A DNA stretch of 64,000 bases, from contig JAJEKV010000183.1 in assembly GCA_021234155.1 (NCBI GenBank), positions 620,001 to 684,000 of the forward strand, read 5' to 3'. Below, one piece after another: positions 11,336 to 20,945 of this stretch. Every line of letters begins with the position of its first letter. Position 1 is the first letter of the stretch. The position numbers were made by a program, and so were the translations under genes. The stretch is from Isoetes taiwanensis (lineage: Eukaryota > Streptophyta > Lycopodiopsida > Isoetales > Isoetaceae). Below the pieces are notes generated by a model. That model was given only the letters and a program-made list of their open reading frames with translations, had not been told where the DNA came from and ran no database searches.

Positions 11336-12966
11336 CCAAACAACAGCCTATATTTACTTTCTCTTTTACTAAGTTGGCCTACTCTAGTCAATTTGGAGAT
11401 GGGACTAATGAGGTGAGAGAAATTAGGCACATATACCCTCAAGAAAGAGGTCATCCCCATGAATCCCTTGACCTCTTTAATTGTCCTGGGTGTTTGAAGC
11501 TTTTTTAAAGCTATGATCTTCTCTTCAGCTACTTGAAGGCCTTGAGCAGAAACTTCATGGCCTAGAAGCTGGCCTTTGGATGCCAAAAAAATGCACTTCT
11601 TTGGATTTAGATTAACTCCAGTCTGTCTACACAATGTAAATACCCTTGTTAGCTCTCGAAAATTAACATTTGTATGGGTTCCTAGGCATAAGTCATCAAG
11701 ATAAACCCTGAATTGCTCAGGAGTCATGCTTGCAAAGACAGTATCCATAGCTCTCTGAAATGTAGCAGGGGCATTCATTAATCCAAAAGGCATCCTCTTC
11801 ATTGCATAAGTTCCCCATGGAGTGATGAAGGATGTCTTTGGCTGATCCTCCTTTTTTATGCTAATCTGATTAAAACCAGAGAAACCATCCAAAAATGAGT
11901 ACATAGACTTGCCAGCCACTGCATAAAGGATTTCTTCCAAAAAAGGCAAAGGGTAACAATCTTTAACAGTAGCTTTATTTAGATCTCTATAATCCACACA
12001 TATTCTTAGAGAACCATTTTTTTTTAGAATTGGAACAATGCAAGAAACCCAAGAAGGGTTCACAATGTCAACTATCAAACCTGACTCCTGCATTTTGGAT
12101 AACTCCTGCTTGATAAGATCTAAAAGTGAGGAATTAATCCTTCTCAATCTCTGCATAACAGGTTTAGCATCTTCACACACTTTTATCTCAAACTCACAAA
12201 TGCTTCTATCAACCCCTTTCAACTCTGAATATTCCCATGCAAAAACATCCACCCAATCTTCAAAGTACTTAACCATTTTACCTTTGCAATCCTCATCATA
12301 TAGATCTCCCATTTGCAAGGTTCTGGACATACCTCCCTTATGCACTTCAAGCTCTTTGTGTGATTCCTCTTGTGCTAGGTTGATGGTCAAGATAGGATGA
12401 AATTGAGAGAGCTCATCCTCATCTAGAACATCTTCCTTGATAGCTCCCTCAGATAGATGCTCTAAGAGTGTCTTCCTGCACAAAGAATCAGCCTCAAAGT
12501 TTTTGGACCTTGGAATATGATAAATCTCCCAATGGTCAAAAAAAGTTAGCAATTCTCGAGCTTGTGTGTTCAGATCCTCCATATCTTGATGCTTTGTTTG
12601 GTATTCTCCCAAAATCTGCTTGCAAACGAGTTGTGAGTCTCCATAGATAACAATATAAGAAATATTCATGAACCTTGCTTCCTGTAGGCCTGCAATGAGG
12701 GCCCTATACTCTGCTGCATTAGAAGAAATATTAGGATGAATTCTCCCTATCTTAGTCATCAGCTTGATATCTGCATCCTTTAGAATAGCAGCAGAAGAAG
12801 CAATCCCTAATTTTTTAGACATACCTCCATCAAACCAAAGGTAGGCCTTGTTTTCCTTTGGATCAGAGAACTCTATTTGAGCAAAGTTGATAGCTTCTTC
12901 ACTCATATCAACATCTAAACCTAAACTGTAAACTCCTAGCTCCTCTTTCACGCAATATATCCACAT
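11332..12966 (-). CDS. Ty3 pol segment: extra RNase H followed by reverse transcriptase
   Basis: 544-residue frame. Residues about 39-170 form an RNase H of the plant RVT_3/archaeal-like type: AYLWFDGG (Asp), SSNAAEYRALIAGL (Glu), IYGDSQLV (Asp) and FEADSL (Asp) keep all four catalytic acids. After a linker of about 95 residues comes the reverse transcriptase (about 267-460), with LRICVDYRDLN, FLDGFSGFNQI, MPFGLMNAPATFQRAM and the active-site box FRVYLDDL. The thumb region (KGFMGMTSFLR) precedes the stop. Usual Ty3 order is protease, RT, RNase H, integrase; in Tat-type elements the second RNase H is usually reported after the first. Here it precedes RT. Sequence evidence for both domains is strong. 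Confidence 0.95.
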   Translation of the reverse strand: MWIYCVKEELGVYSLGLDVDMSEEAINFAQIEFSDPKENKAYLWFDGGMSKKLGIASSAAILKDADIKLMTKIGRIHPNISSNAAEYRALIAGLQEARFMNISYIVIYGDSQLVCKQILGEYQTKHQDMEDLNTQARELLTFFDHWEIYHIPRSKNFEADSLCRKTLLEHLSEGAIKEDVLDEDELSQFHPILTINLAQEESHKELEVHKGGMSRTLQMGDLYDEDCKGKMVKYFEDWVDVFAWEYSELKGVDRSICEFEIKVCEDAKPVMQRLRRINSSLLDLIKQELSKMQESGLIVDIVNPSWVSCIVPILKKNGSLRICVDYRDLNKATVKDCYPLPFLEEILYAVAGKSMYSFLDGFSGFNQISIKKEDQPKTSFITPWGTYAMKRMPFGLMNAPATFQRAMDTVFASMTPEQFRVYLDDLCLGTHTNVNFRELTRVFTLCRQTGVNLNPKKCIFLASKGQLLGHEVSAQGLQVAEEKIIALKKLQTPRTIKEVKGFMGMTSFLRVYVPNFSHLISPISKLTRVGQLSKRESKYRLLFG

Positions 12967-12980
12967 CTATGAACCTAATA

Positions 12981-13196
12981 TTAGCGTATGGGTCGAGTTT
13001 TGTTTACCGGTTTAATGGAAGTTGCTCCATTTGAAATAGTGCAAATGCCTTTAGACCATATAGGCCTAGCATCTACTGTTTTCATCCACCTTCTTCCCAA
13101 TAATAAATCATAGATGTTAGCATGATTAACATTCTCAAAATCAACAACCACAAATGTAGCTAAGACAATGATTCCTCCCCAGATATTTGGACACAT
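12981..13196 (-). CDS. Ty3 protease, C-terminal part
   Basis: 71-residue frame continuing the retropepsin: a beta strand VLATFVVVDFENVNHANIYD and then LLLGRRWM, the hydrophobic-LLGR-W motif that closes plant Ty3 proteases. The N-terminal half with the active-site DGGSS is in the frame 13141-14010. The shift between them lies near 13185-13196 in an ATCTGGGGAGG context. A stop follows before the RNase H/RT frame. Confidence 0.8.
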   Translation of the reverse strand: MCPNIWGGIIVLATFVVVDFENVNHANIYDLLLGRRWMKTVDARPIWSKGICTISNGATSIKPVNKTRPIR

Positions 13197-14010
13197 TCCT
13201 CACCACTCCCTTTGGTACTACCTTAGCATTGGAGAAGGATTTTAGAACAATAGAAGTGTTGTCTTCTACCTTGAGATTCAGTGTCTTCATAACATGATAA
13301 GGCATGACATTTAGAGAAGAACCTCCATCCAGCAAAACCTTATCTAAATGGGAGGTACCTATAGTAGCACTACAAGTAAAAGCACCTGGATCTTCAGTGT
13401 GCTCAGGTAAGGCTACATAAATGTTGTTGCAAGTCCCTGCAGCAATTTCTTCAACATTTTGGGTATTCTTGATAAACTTTTCCCTGTATGATGGTGCAAT
13501 CCTCAATAGAGTTAGTAAGTCTACAGTAACCTTGGAGTTTTTCATAAGCAATTCAAATTCATCAAGCTCAGAATCTTTCTGTTTATACCTTTGAGCAGGG
13601 GGAGGAGCTATATCCTGAGGATTTGGCTGAAATGTTACCTTAGGAGCTGAAATTGGTGGAACAGAACTTGCAGATGTACCTGAATGGAGCCTAGCACGTG
13701 TTTGCACAACCATAACATCTTGTTCTTCTTGCTCTTCTGCACAGGTCTCAATAAAACTAACATTTGACACCTGTTTACCTTTTTCTTGCTTTGCAAGGTA
13801 ATTCTTGACACTACAGAACTTCTCCTCATGACCTATCTCCTTACAAAAAGAACAAACAGGACATTCTCTACCAAAATGGCCCCTTTTGTGGCATTTAGGA
13901 CAAGATCTTGCAAAGCAATTTTCAGCCCTATGATAGGGTTTACCACAATTTGTGCATTCAGGTATGGTAGAGCTAGAAGAAAGAGCATTATTACTATTTT
14001 TTAACTCCAT
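13141..14010 (-). CDS. Gag zinc knuckles and protease N-terminal part
   Basis: 289-residue frame. Residues about 20-65 hold three consecutive CCHC zinc knuckles (CTNCGKPYHRAENC, CPKCHKRGHFGREC, CSFCKEIGHEEKFC), which bind genomic RNA during particle assembly. Three in a row is more than the one or two usual in plant Ty3 elements. A low-complexity linker follows, then the aspartic protease active site LLDGGSSLNVMP (about residue 226) that cleaves the polyprotein. Upstream it joins the 14001-14300 gag frame by a one-base shift near 14015-14025. Confidence 0.9.
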   Translation of the reverse strand: MELKNSNNALSSSSTIPECTNCGKPYHRAENCFARSCPKCHKRGHFGRECPVCSFCKEIGHEEKFCSVKNYLAKQEKGKQVSNVSFIETCAEEQEEQDVMVVQTRARLHSGTSASSVPPISAPKVTFQPNPQDIAPPPAQRYKQKDSELDEFELLMKNSKVTVDLLTLLRIAPSYREKFIKNTQNVEEIAAGTCNNIYVALPEHTEDPGAFTCSATIGTSHLDKVLLDGGSSLNVMPYHVMKTLNLKVEDNTSIVLKSFSNAKVVPKGVVRNVSKYLGRNHCLSYICGC

Positions 14011-14300
14011 GAGTTGTTTGTAACTTCTAAAAGAGCTTCAGAGACCTTACTTATCTCAGATTTCATTTCTGAAACCTGAGGGTCTAAATCCTCAGCTTTT
14101 GGTTTCTTCTTTTCCTTCTGAACTGCATACACAGGGACAGCATTACCATAATGTAGCTCCTCTTCAGTATTATGATGAGGAGGGTAGAATGGATCTCTGA
14201 CTTCTTCATCAGGCAAATAGCTTAGCATCTCTACTAAATCTACAGCCTTTACAAATGTCTTATGGATAGAATCTAGCTCACCAAACTTTTGAAGTTTTAA
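14001..14300 (-). CDS. Gag, distal part (continuation across the Helitron)
   Basis: Continuation of the gag frame that begins at 17633. If 14301-17036 is removed, the frame runs without a break from KIYRKLL into KLQKFGELDSIHKTF and on to MLSYLPDEEVRDPF and a charged, lysine/glutamate-rich segment. It then shifts into the zinc-knuckle frame. No independent start is needed. Confidence 0.85.
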   Translation of the reverse strand, partial: LKLQKFGELDSIHKTFVKAVDLVEMLSYLPDEEVRDPFYPPHHNTEEELHYGNAVPVYAVQKEKKKPKAEDLDPQVSEMKSEISKVSEALLEVTNNSWS

Positions 14301-17036
14301 TCTTATATTATAATGTTATTGTGTAAGTGTTGGACCCAGCCCTAAATTGGGCGGTCCGGATTAATCTACCCAACGGTGTAGATGATGTCACGTTAAAAGC
14401 CTTTTTAGCTAAAAAAAAAGCAAAAAAAAAAAGGGGTTTGGACGTATTAGGGTTTTGTGGCAATGCTTTTCGTGTGCTTGGCTCCTCTCTCCGGCATTTG
14501 ACATTGCGGCTATGGTAAAATGGTAAGCGGCAATGGAACCGGCAGCTCCCATGCTTCGAAAAGAGCAGAGCTCTGCTTATTTTCTGTGAAGTTATGGGTT
14601 TCGTAGACTCTCCCATCTCTTCCAAGAAGGACAGGTCATTGGTATCTCTGCAGCTTCTGGGCTCCTTGAGCTTTCTAGGTTTTATCTTTTTTCGCGTAAC
14701 TTGGATGCTGAACCATGGCGAAAATGTGGCTCAAGGTAGCTAATCTACATGTGGATTAGTATTTTACTTATTCTTCTACTGTTAGACTCATGTGGATGGC
14801 TTTTCTTTACTGCAGCTTATGATTTGGGAACCATGCTAGAAACAATGTCAGAGATGTGCAAAGTGCACAAAATATATGCAGAATGTCATGAATAGATGGT
14901 GGAGGTAATGAGGTAACTTGATTGGAAGGCTGAGATAAGACACAAAAAAAAGGATCCCATTCCCCCACGTACTTTCTATATTGAGTTGCAGTTGATATCC
15001 TTTGAAGAAAACAGATTGTAGCAGATAGATTGTAGAACAGATTGCATCGGATATGAACAGATAGCATTGGATATGAACAGATTTCATCAAATTGTAGCGG
15101 ATAGATTGAACAGATTGTAGCAGCCAGACCTGCATTTGTCAAGGCAGAGCATATTAGCTACAATCTTCAGAGCTTGGCTATGGCGTCTTATGGCAAGCTA
15201 TGGGAAAAGTTTAGAAAGATCTGTAACACTCCTTTTTTAAGCCATAGCAGGTTAGAATCATTCAGCTTTAAGAAAAGATATGATGTCTATGCGATTTGGA
15301 AGGCCTATCGTATTTGAAAGCGTGATTTAAACAACGCAATTTGGGAGGCCTATGGTATTTGAAGGTGTGATTTAAACGCACTTCCGATGGGTCCTAAACA
15401 AGTTCACCAGCTACATATCAAAGAAATTTGAATAAACACTCAGATTTTGCGGCCGATCTGGATCTAGCATATTGCAAATAAAATGTGAGTACGGGGCAAA
15501 CAATATGGCAGTCAAATTGCTTATTATGGATGAATGCCCTGGCGAAATGAGCAACTGGCAAAATATGCCATTATGTGAGCAAGTCATTACTGGACGTGAG
15601 CAGATGGAAGAGAATATCAGGTATCCAAGCTCTAAGACTTGGCTATGGCATTACCCAGCCTTTTGGCAATCAGATATTCTAACACCACTGATCGGTATAA
15701 AGATTTCTTCTGCCATAGCCAGAAAGCCAGAAAGCTCTATGAACTTTAGGGTGCTACACTGCAGGGGGTATGGCTCAAATGCCTAGGTTTCCTGCTATTG
15801 CAGGTTTGAGTTGGGTCGGTAGCAGGGAGTATTCCAGGCAAGCTTTGGACAGCGGCATAAGGACAGAACTGAGATTACCTCTTGCTGCTCTTCTGAGGTA
15901 AATTTCCACTTTGTTGCACTGATGTAACTTCTTGCAAGGAACTTACCTGCAATGTGAGTGTTTATATTTATTCAATGAATTCCCTTCTCTACCATTACTC
16001 AATGGGATATGTACCAAGTTTTCAAATAACATATTGCTTGATGAAGTCTTTGTATTTGGCAATGTCCAAGGCATTAAAGCTTGAATTTGTGACACCTGAT
16101 GCCAGTTGCATATGGTTTGATCTAATTTCACTTACATTCTGTAGTCAGTGTGGAATTCAACTGAAATGCGCCTCAAATATTGGATTACATGTAAAAATGC
16201 TTAGAGTGTTAACATGTGCATGGGCCTCAAATATTGGACTACATGTAAAAATGCTTAGTGTTAACATGTGCATGGGCTATAGATTTTTAATCGAAGCAAT
16301 TAGTTATGTACTGACTTCAGCTTTTGAGTAATAAAGCACAGTTCTTCGCGTTAAGATAACATTAGAGCATCATTTGGGTTAAATAAACAAGCAATAGACA
16401 TTAAGTTTGCATAAACATTAAACACCCTCATATCTTGATTAAGGGTTTGGAAATAAACAATTGTGCCTAGAGACATTGGGCACTTTTTCTATTATCCCCC
16501 CTCTTTTTTTGTTTATGAGTTCAACAAATATATAGAGCAATATTTTATGTATGGCATGTTATTTACGTTTAGGAAGCTCAGAATTTGTGCATGCCATGTA
16601 CAATTGCAGCATGAGGGGACATGCTATTTACATGCAATTGCTAGGTCAGACAATTGCAAATGACTAGGGTAGGACAACAACATGACCGTGGAAAGTAAAA
16701 GGGGACATGCTCTGCACAACAATGAAAACAACAACAATGTATCTCTCTAGCATGATCTTCTAAGTGTAAAGAGGGTACTTTACTTCAATATTGAGGAAGA
16801 TTATCGTTATTATTTTTTGAGAGATTAAAGACTAAACCAAAAGGAAAGCGCCTTAGAACATGCTATGTTTTTAAGAACTATTCCAAAATGATGCTTTGCG
16901 TAAGTGTTAAAGATGGTAACTGATTAAGGAACGGAATACTGAGCTAATACCAATCCATTAGGGCATCTCATCGTTCTCTTGAACATCATTTATACATTCT
17001 TAACTTATGCCCAGCAACGCTGGGCACCATTACTAG
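14301..17036 (+). mobile_element. Helitron 1, inserted precisely in gag
   Basis: Non-autonomous rolling-circle transposon of 2,736 bases. It begins TCTTATATTATAATG and ends with the hairpin GCCCAGCAACGCTGGGC (17009-17025), then ACCATTACTAG, matching the Helitron rule of a 5' TC and a 3' CTRR end 5-12 bases after a hairpin. It sits between host A (14300) and host T (17037) without target duplication, as Helitrons do. Deleting it restores the gag frame exactly. A closely related copy is at 53398-56111. It has no Rep/helicase coding. A short frame from 14595 (MGFVDSPISSKK, a hydrophobic segment, then a possible splice donor near 14736) may be a captured first exon. A 53-bp tandem duplication lies at 16172-16280. 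Confidence 0.92.
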
Positions 17037-17633
17037 TAACTTCCTATAGATCTTAGGCCTGGACATCAAACCTCTGATAAAGGAAGCAACCAAATGCAAA
17101 GTTGGGTGGGAAACCTGATTCCTTTTACACACCAGCAAATAAGAGTTAAATCTTTCCACATACTGTTTTACACTTTCACCAGATTTAATAGAAAAGGAGT
17201 TGAGCTCAAAAACAAGATCCTGGGGTGAAGTAGTCTTACCAAACCTTGACAGAAATCTTTGTTCCAATTCATCCCAATTAGTGCCTATTGACAGTTCAAA
17301 ATCTAACCAGGACCTGGCCTCATCACCTTTCATGCATTTGATAAACTCAGCAAACCTGGTACCTTTCTTCTTTCCATGCTCCTCATAATATTCTTCAAAA
17401 TTCTTCAAGAAATGGTTAGCATTCATGGAAGAATCATAACAAGGGGAAGAAACAGGTATAGTAAGCTCAAAATGATAAGGAGCTTGTGGAGGAAAAGGCA
17501 ACGCAGAAACATTTGTAACATTTGTTGTGGAACTGGTAGCCACTTTCATGCTTACCCCTACTAGATCTGGTTGAGCTGTTACCTCAGGTTGTTCAGCAGG
17601 CTCAGCAGTCTTTCTTGGTGCCATGGAGTTCAA
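16986..17633 (-). CDS. Ty3 gag, N-terminal part
   Basis: The Ty3 part of this frame runs 17633 to 17037; the last bases fall in the Helitron. Retrotransposon_gag pattern: HFLKNFEEYYEEHGKKKGTR, EFIKCMKGDEARSWLDFEL, NWDELEQRFLSRFG, then SGESVKQYVERFNSYLL, typical of plant Ty3 capsid. Two candidate starts exist at 17633 and 17624; the second (CCATGGC) has the better context. The leader before it contains the primer site, so gag is the first frame of the genomic RNA. Confidence 0.9.
   Translation of the reverse strand: MNSMAPRKTAEPAEQPEVTAQPDLVGVSMKVATSSTTNVTNVSALPFPPQAPYHFELTIPVSSPCYDSSMNANHFLKNFEEYYEEHGKKKGTRFAEFIKCMKGDEARSWLDFELSIGTNWDELEQRFLSRFGKTTSPQDLVFELNSFSIKSGESVKQYVERFNSYLLVCKRNQVSHPTLHLVASFIRGLMSRPKIYRKLLVMVPSVAGHKLRMYK
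17009..17025 (+). other. Helitron 1 3'-terminal hairpin
   Basis: Perfect 7-bp stem with a 3-base loop (GCCCAGC AAC GCTGGGC), seven bases before the CTAG end. It is the termination signal for rolling-circle transposition. Confidence 0.9.
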
Positions 17634-17646
17634 CTTCCAGGTGAAT

Positions 17647-17664
17647 ATCTCGGTAGGACCTCCA
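17647..17664 (-). promoter_or_regulatory. Primer binding site, tRNA-Gln type
   Basis: Plus strand reads ATCTCGGTAGGACCTCCA, which from memory equals the 3' end of plant tRNA-Gln including CCA. On the coding (minus) strand this is a complementary primer site starting TGG, three bases downstream of the 5' LTR. Its location is exactly that expected for minus-strand priming. Confidence 0.75.
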
Positions 17665-17667
17665 AAA

Positions 17668-20141
17668 TGTTAGCCTAAAACCTGGAACTTTAGTCTAACC
17701 TCAAAGGAAGTTTAAACAAGGTGGTTAAACCTCCAGATCACTTAGGGTGATCAATCCTTGTCATATGAAACAAGAAAAGTCATTTTGAAGTGCTAGTTTT
17801 TTCAAAATCACTAGAGTCCCTGAAACTGAAAAAACTGTCAGAGCAAAATCTGACCTTGCAGACACACCTTGTGAGATTTTTGAGATCTGATTGGTGATAT
17901 AGATGGTCAACAAGCAGAGGAAACTTGTGGTGAAGATTTGGCTTGATTTGAATAAAGGAAGGTCAAGAAAATCGAGGTCAAAGTCAGGTCAAAAAGTTGG
18001 CCAGTGCCAAAACAGAGAGCCAAAATTTGCAGATGGAGTCTGATAGGGAATTTTGAGTTGGGATCTGTGCAGGCAACTTCAAAATAGCCTCTAGATCACG
18101 TGCATAAGGTTTAAATAGCAAAAAGATGTTTTAGTTTTTCTGTAAGTAGCCAGAGCCTCAAGAAAAGAACAAACTCAGAATAGCGATTCTGAAAAAAAGT
18201 CTTTTTATATGTGTTCTCTGAATGTATAGGTTTCTAGGATTTTTATGAGGATGAAATGCAACTACCTGAAGAGGACATAACTCTGAATAAATATCTTTGG
18301 CTTTGTTTTTAGTTTTTTTCTTTAAAAGAACAATGCAGAATTACAAAAGATGAATGTACAATGATGACAATGATTTTCCAGGCAAAGACTATGCATTATA
18401 ACAATGTGATACAGAAAATTTGATAGTGTCCTCAGGGTATTACCAAAGTTTAAAAAATAATAGTGCTTGAGAGCAAATTCAAGGCTGTCTGAGCATTTCG
18501 AGAGCTTCAAAACTACCAATGAAGCAACTTGGAAGGATTAATTGAGTTGCAATTGAAGTGCCTCAATGTTGAACAGGTCACACCGAGCCGGATCTTCAAT
18601 TTCGAGCAAGTAGAACAAAAATTTGAGCAGAGTAGAGCAAGATAATATCAAAAAATATTCAGTGCGCCAAAATCACAGAGGTATATCTCTGAGGGACGTG
18701 TTGATTTGATCTGTATTGCTGGCTTAAGAACCGTTCTTCCCACAAACTAGCTCGGCCGAGTGATTTAAGGCGAAATTTGAGCAATTTCTCTCGGATCAAG
18801 TGCCACAGAGGATCCCCAAGGTCTCGGAAAAGGTTCAGGAGATAATTTTGGGTGAAAATTGGCGGGCTTCAATCAAATTTAGGCACGAATTGGCCGGATT
18901 TAGCAGTCTCCCCTATTTTTTAGGGTTCGTCGAAAAATTCTTAAGGGTTATATATCCCACAGGCCGAAAAGATTTTGGAAGCTCCTGTATATAAGGAATA
19001 ACATTGACCGATCTAATAACTTTGCGTGCCACGCAGAGGGGACTACCAGCCCGTGTCTGGCCCCCACGCCCTGCTGCCACGTGGAAATGAGATGGGAAAA
19101 AAAAGGGGAGGTGTGGAGATGATGTGGAAATAGATAGGGTAGATAGGCTAGAATAGGTTTTTTATTTTTATGGCACGCATCCCAAGAATCCAAATTTGAA
19201 GGCCTTTACAAAGGTTTTTCTCAAAATTTAAAAGGCCAAATTAGCTCTTTTTTGCCAAGCTTTCCATCTAGAGAGATTTTAGGTCGAATCGAAACATTTG
19301 AATTTTTTGCCCCTTTTGACCCATGGTCAATGAATACTACAACTTGGGATGGTGAAAAATCATGGAAAAAGATGGGGAAAAGGTGCAAATAGACTATAAT
19401 AGGGTTTAGGAAGATGAAATGAGGGTGAGAATAGAGTTTTCTTGCCTTTTCCAGTTTTCAAGATCATTAGGGGGCAATTCTCAAATGAAGGAAGGACCAA
19501 TAAAAAATGGGTAGTGGAATGATGAGAAAAGGACTCAAAGGTGGAAAAATGGTGAGAGAAAGGTTTTATGAAGGCTCTTGGGATATAAAAAGGTGGATAT
19601 AAGATGAATGGAATGGGGAACAAAATGGGTACCTCTGTAGCACTTGATTTCATCACATATTATTTCTAAAGCTCAAATCATACCTCATAGTGAAAATAAG
19701 TTTGCTCAAAAGCCTAAGGGTCTTCCAAACTTCTATAAGGGTCTTCCAAACTTCAAGGCTAGAATAAGAGCAAATTTCACTTCCAAGATGGCATTCTCAT
19801 GTGTGTGACCTCAAAATTACTAATGCAACTCAAGTAAGCTTCATAAGGTTGAACTTTGATGAAATGCCTTGTGGCTCCTTGATAAACTTGCTATAGCCTT
19901 TGCCTGGTCTTCAAATCAAAGGGAAAATGTTAAACACATGGGAAGGTGACTAGGAAAATGCTTTACCTCAAGGAAAAGACTAGGCTATAAAATGAAATCC
20001 CCAATGCCTTCCAATCTTGGTCAAATGTCTTCCAAACTCTAATGGGATCACAATAGCCTGGAACTTTTCCTTAGAGGAAGTATAATGAAACAAAAGTTTT
20101 GATACATAGATGCTGGTCCATGTTGCCAAAAATGGGCAACA
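17668..20141 (-). repeat. 5' LTR of the Ty3 element
   Basis: 2,474 bases, TGTTAG...GCAACA, nearly identical to 6450-8926. It contains the promoter for the minus-strand transcript, but I could not assign a TATA box with confidence. Confidence 0.95.
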
Positions 20142-20945
20142 GTGAGCCACATGATGATTCACATTCATGTGATAATGAACTAGCCGATCTTTAATTCTTT
20201 TGATGCTGGAAAGAGATGTCAGTCGATGAATTTCAAATGTATTTATTATGGCATTGCTCTTGACTTTTTTTTTTTGAAGAATATAAGAATATATTAAACC
20301 ACTAGAATGCGATCAAGTACAATGATAAGTGTGGTGCTAAGAAATGAAGCGCCCATCATGATCCACAATCTGTAGGAATGTCGACCAAATTTCCCGGGCA
20401 TTGCTCTTGACTTTGAAAGGATCTCCAGTTTGACAGCCACTGTCATCAGGGGAAAGAATTTATAGGATGTCTTGCAGAGTTGAAAAATGAGTAACACTGG
20501 TGATATTTAATAAGGGAGAGTTGCTCGTTTCAAGAATAGTAGCTCCTATGTCTATAATCTCTTTAGACAAAAGATTATATATCTCCAATATCTATAACCT
20601 CCAGGGAATAGATTTGTGGGCAAAAGACGATTATCCTTTGGCTGTAAGGAGATAATATGCCTACCCCTCAAGCCATTCCATGGCAGCTGAGCAAAAGTCG
20701 TTTGTAAAGAAGCCTGATATACTACAAGATCTGAAGGCAGAGCAAAAGTAAAAGCTTCAAAAGGCAACATCTCCCTACACATCCTTGAAAAAGCAAAAGA
20801 CTAACTATTCTGCTGATGGGGCTTTGTGGAAATACATAGAAGAGAAGTGGCCTATATTTGCATCAGAACCTCGCAACGTTAGACTTGGGCAAGGGATTGA
20901 TGGTGTTTGCTCATGAGGGAGTAGATCATCCTCACATAGCGTATG
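20142..20945 (-). pseudogene. 5' exons of the split unrecognised gene
   Basis: Minus-strand coding segments that are coherent only after removing two inserts. About 20800-20945: DDLLPHEQTPSIPCPSLTLR. About 20570-20780: MLPFEAFTFALPSDLVVYQ, then TTFAQLPWNGLRGRHIIS. About 20415-20560: ILETSNSPLLNITSVTHFST. After skipping the short retroposon (20268-20396), the frame continues with FEIHRLTSLSSIKRIKDRL to the Ty3 insertion point and then into the 6449-6210 segment. I do not recognise the family. It reads away from TNP2 at 22247, a layout seen in two-gene CACTA elements, but it could equally be a captured or resident gene. Confidence 0.4.
20250..20414 (-). mobile_element. Short retroposon with long TSD
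   Basis: An insert of about 129 bases (20268-20396) lies between copies of GGCATTGCTCTTGACTTT at 20250-20267 and 20397-20414. A run of T on the plus strand at its left end is the poly(A) tail of a minus-strand element. No A or B box is visible, so it may be the 3' end of a LINE or a non-tRNA SINE. Long TSD plus poly(A) shows target-primed reverse transcription. Confidence 0.85.

Larger units (their letters stand above)
6450..20141 (-). mobile_element. Ty3/gypsy LTR retrotransposon with 5-bp TSD
   Basis: Complete element of 13,692 bases including a nested Helitron. Both LTRs begin TGTTAG and end GCAACA, giving TG...CA termini, and are flanked by the direct repeat GTGAG at 6445-6449 and 20142-20146. 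Coding runs on the minus strand, so the right LTR is the 5' one. Order from there: primer site (17647-17664), gag (17633 down), zinc knuckles, protease, an RNase H of the plant RVT_3 type, reverse transcriptase, a degenerate Ty3-type RNase H, integrase with no visible chromodomain, then about 600 non-coding bases and the 3' LTR. The two LTRs are almost identical over about 2.47 kb except for a cluster near 7430-7545, so the insertion looks recent. The architecture suggests a relative of the Tat lineage. Confidence 0.95.

Noticed and set aside
12038-12400. 120-residue plus-strand frame in pol
   Set aside because: It is antisense to the reverse transcriptase frame, which has clear motifs.
15472-16331. 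Frames of 104 and 125 residues inside Helitron 1
   Set aside because: They are not preserved in Helitron 3 and have no domain; the second partly reflects a 53-bp tandem duplication.
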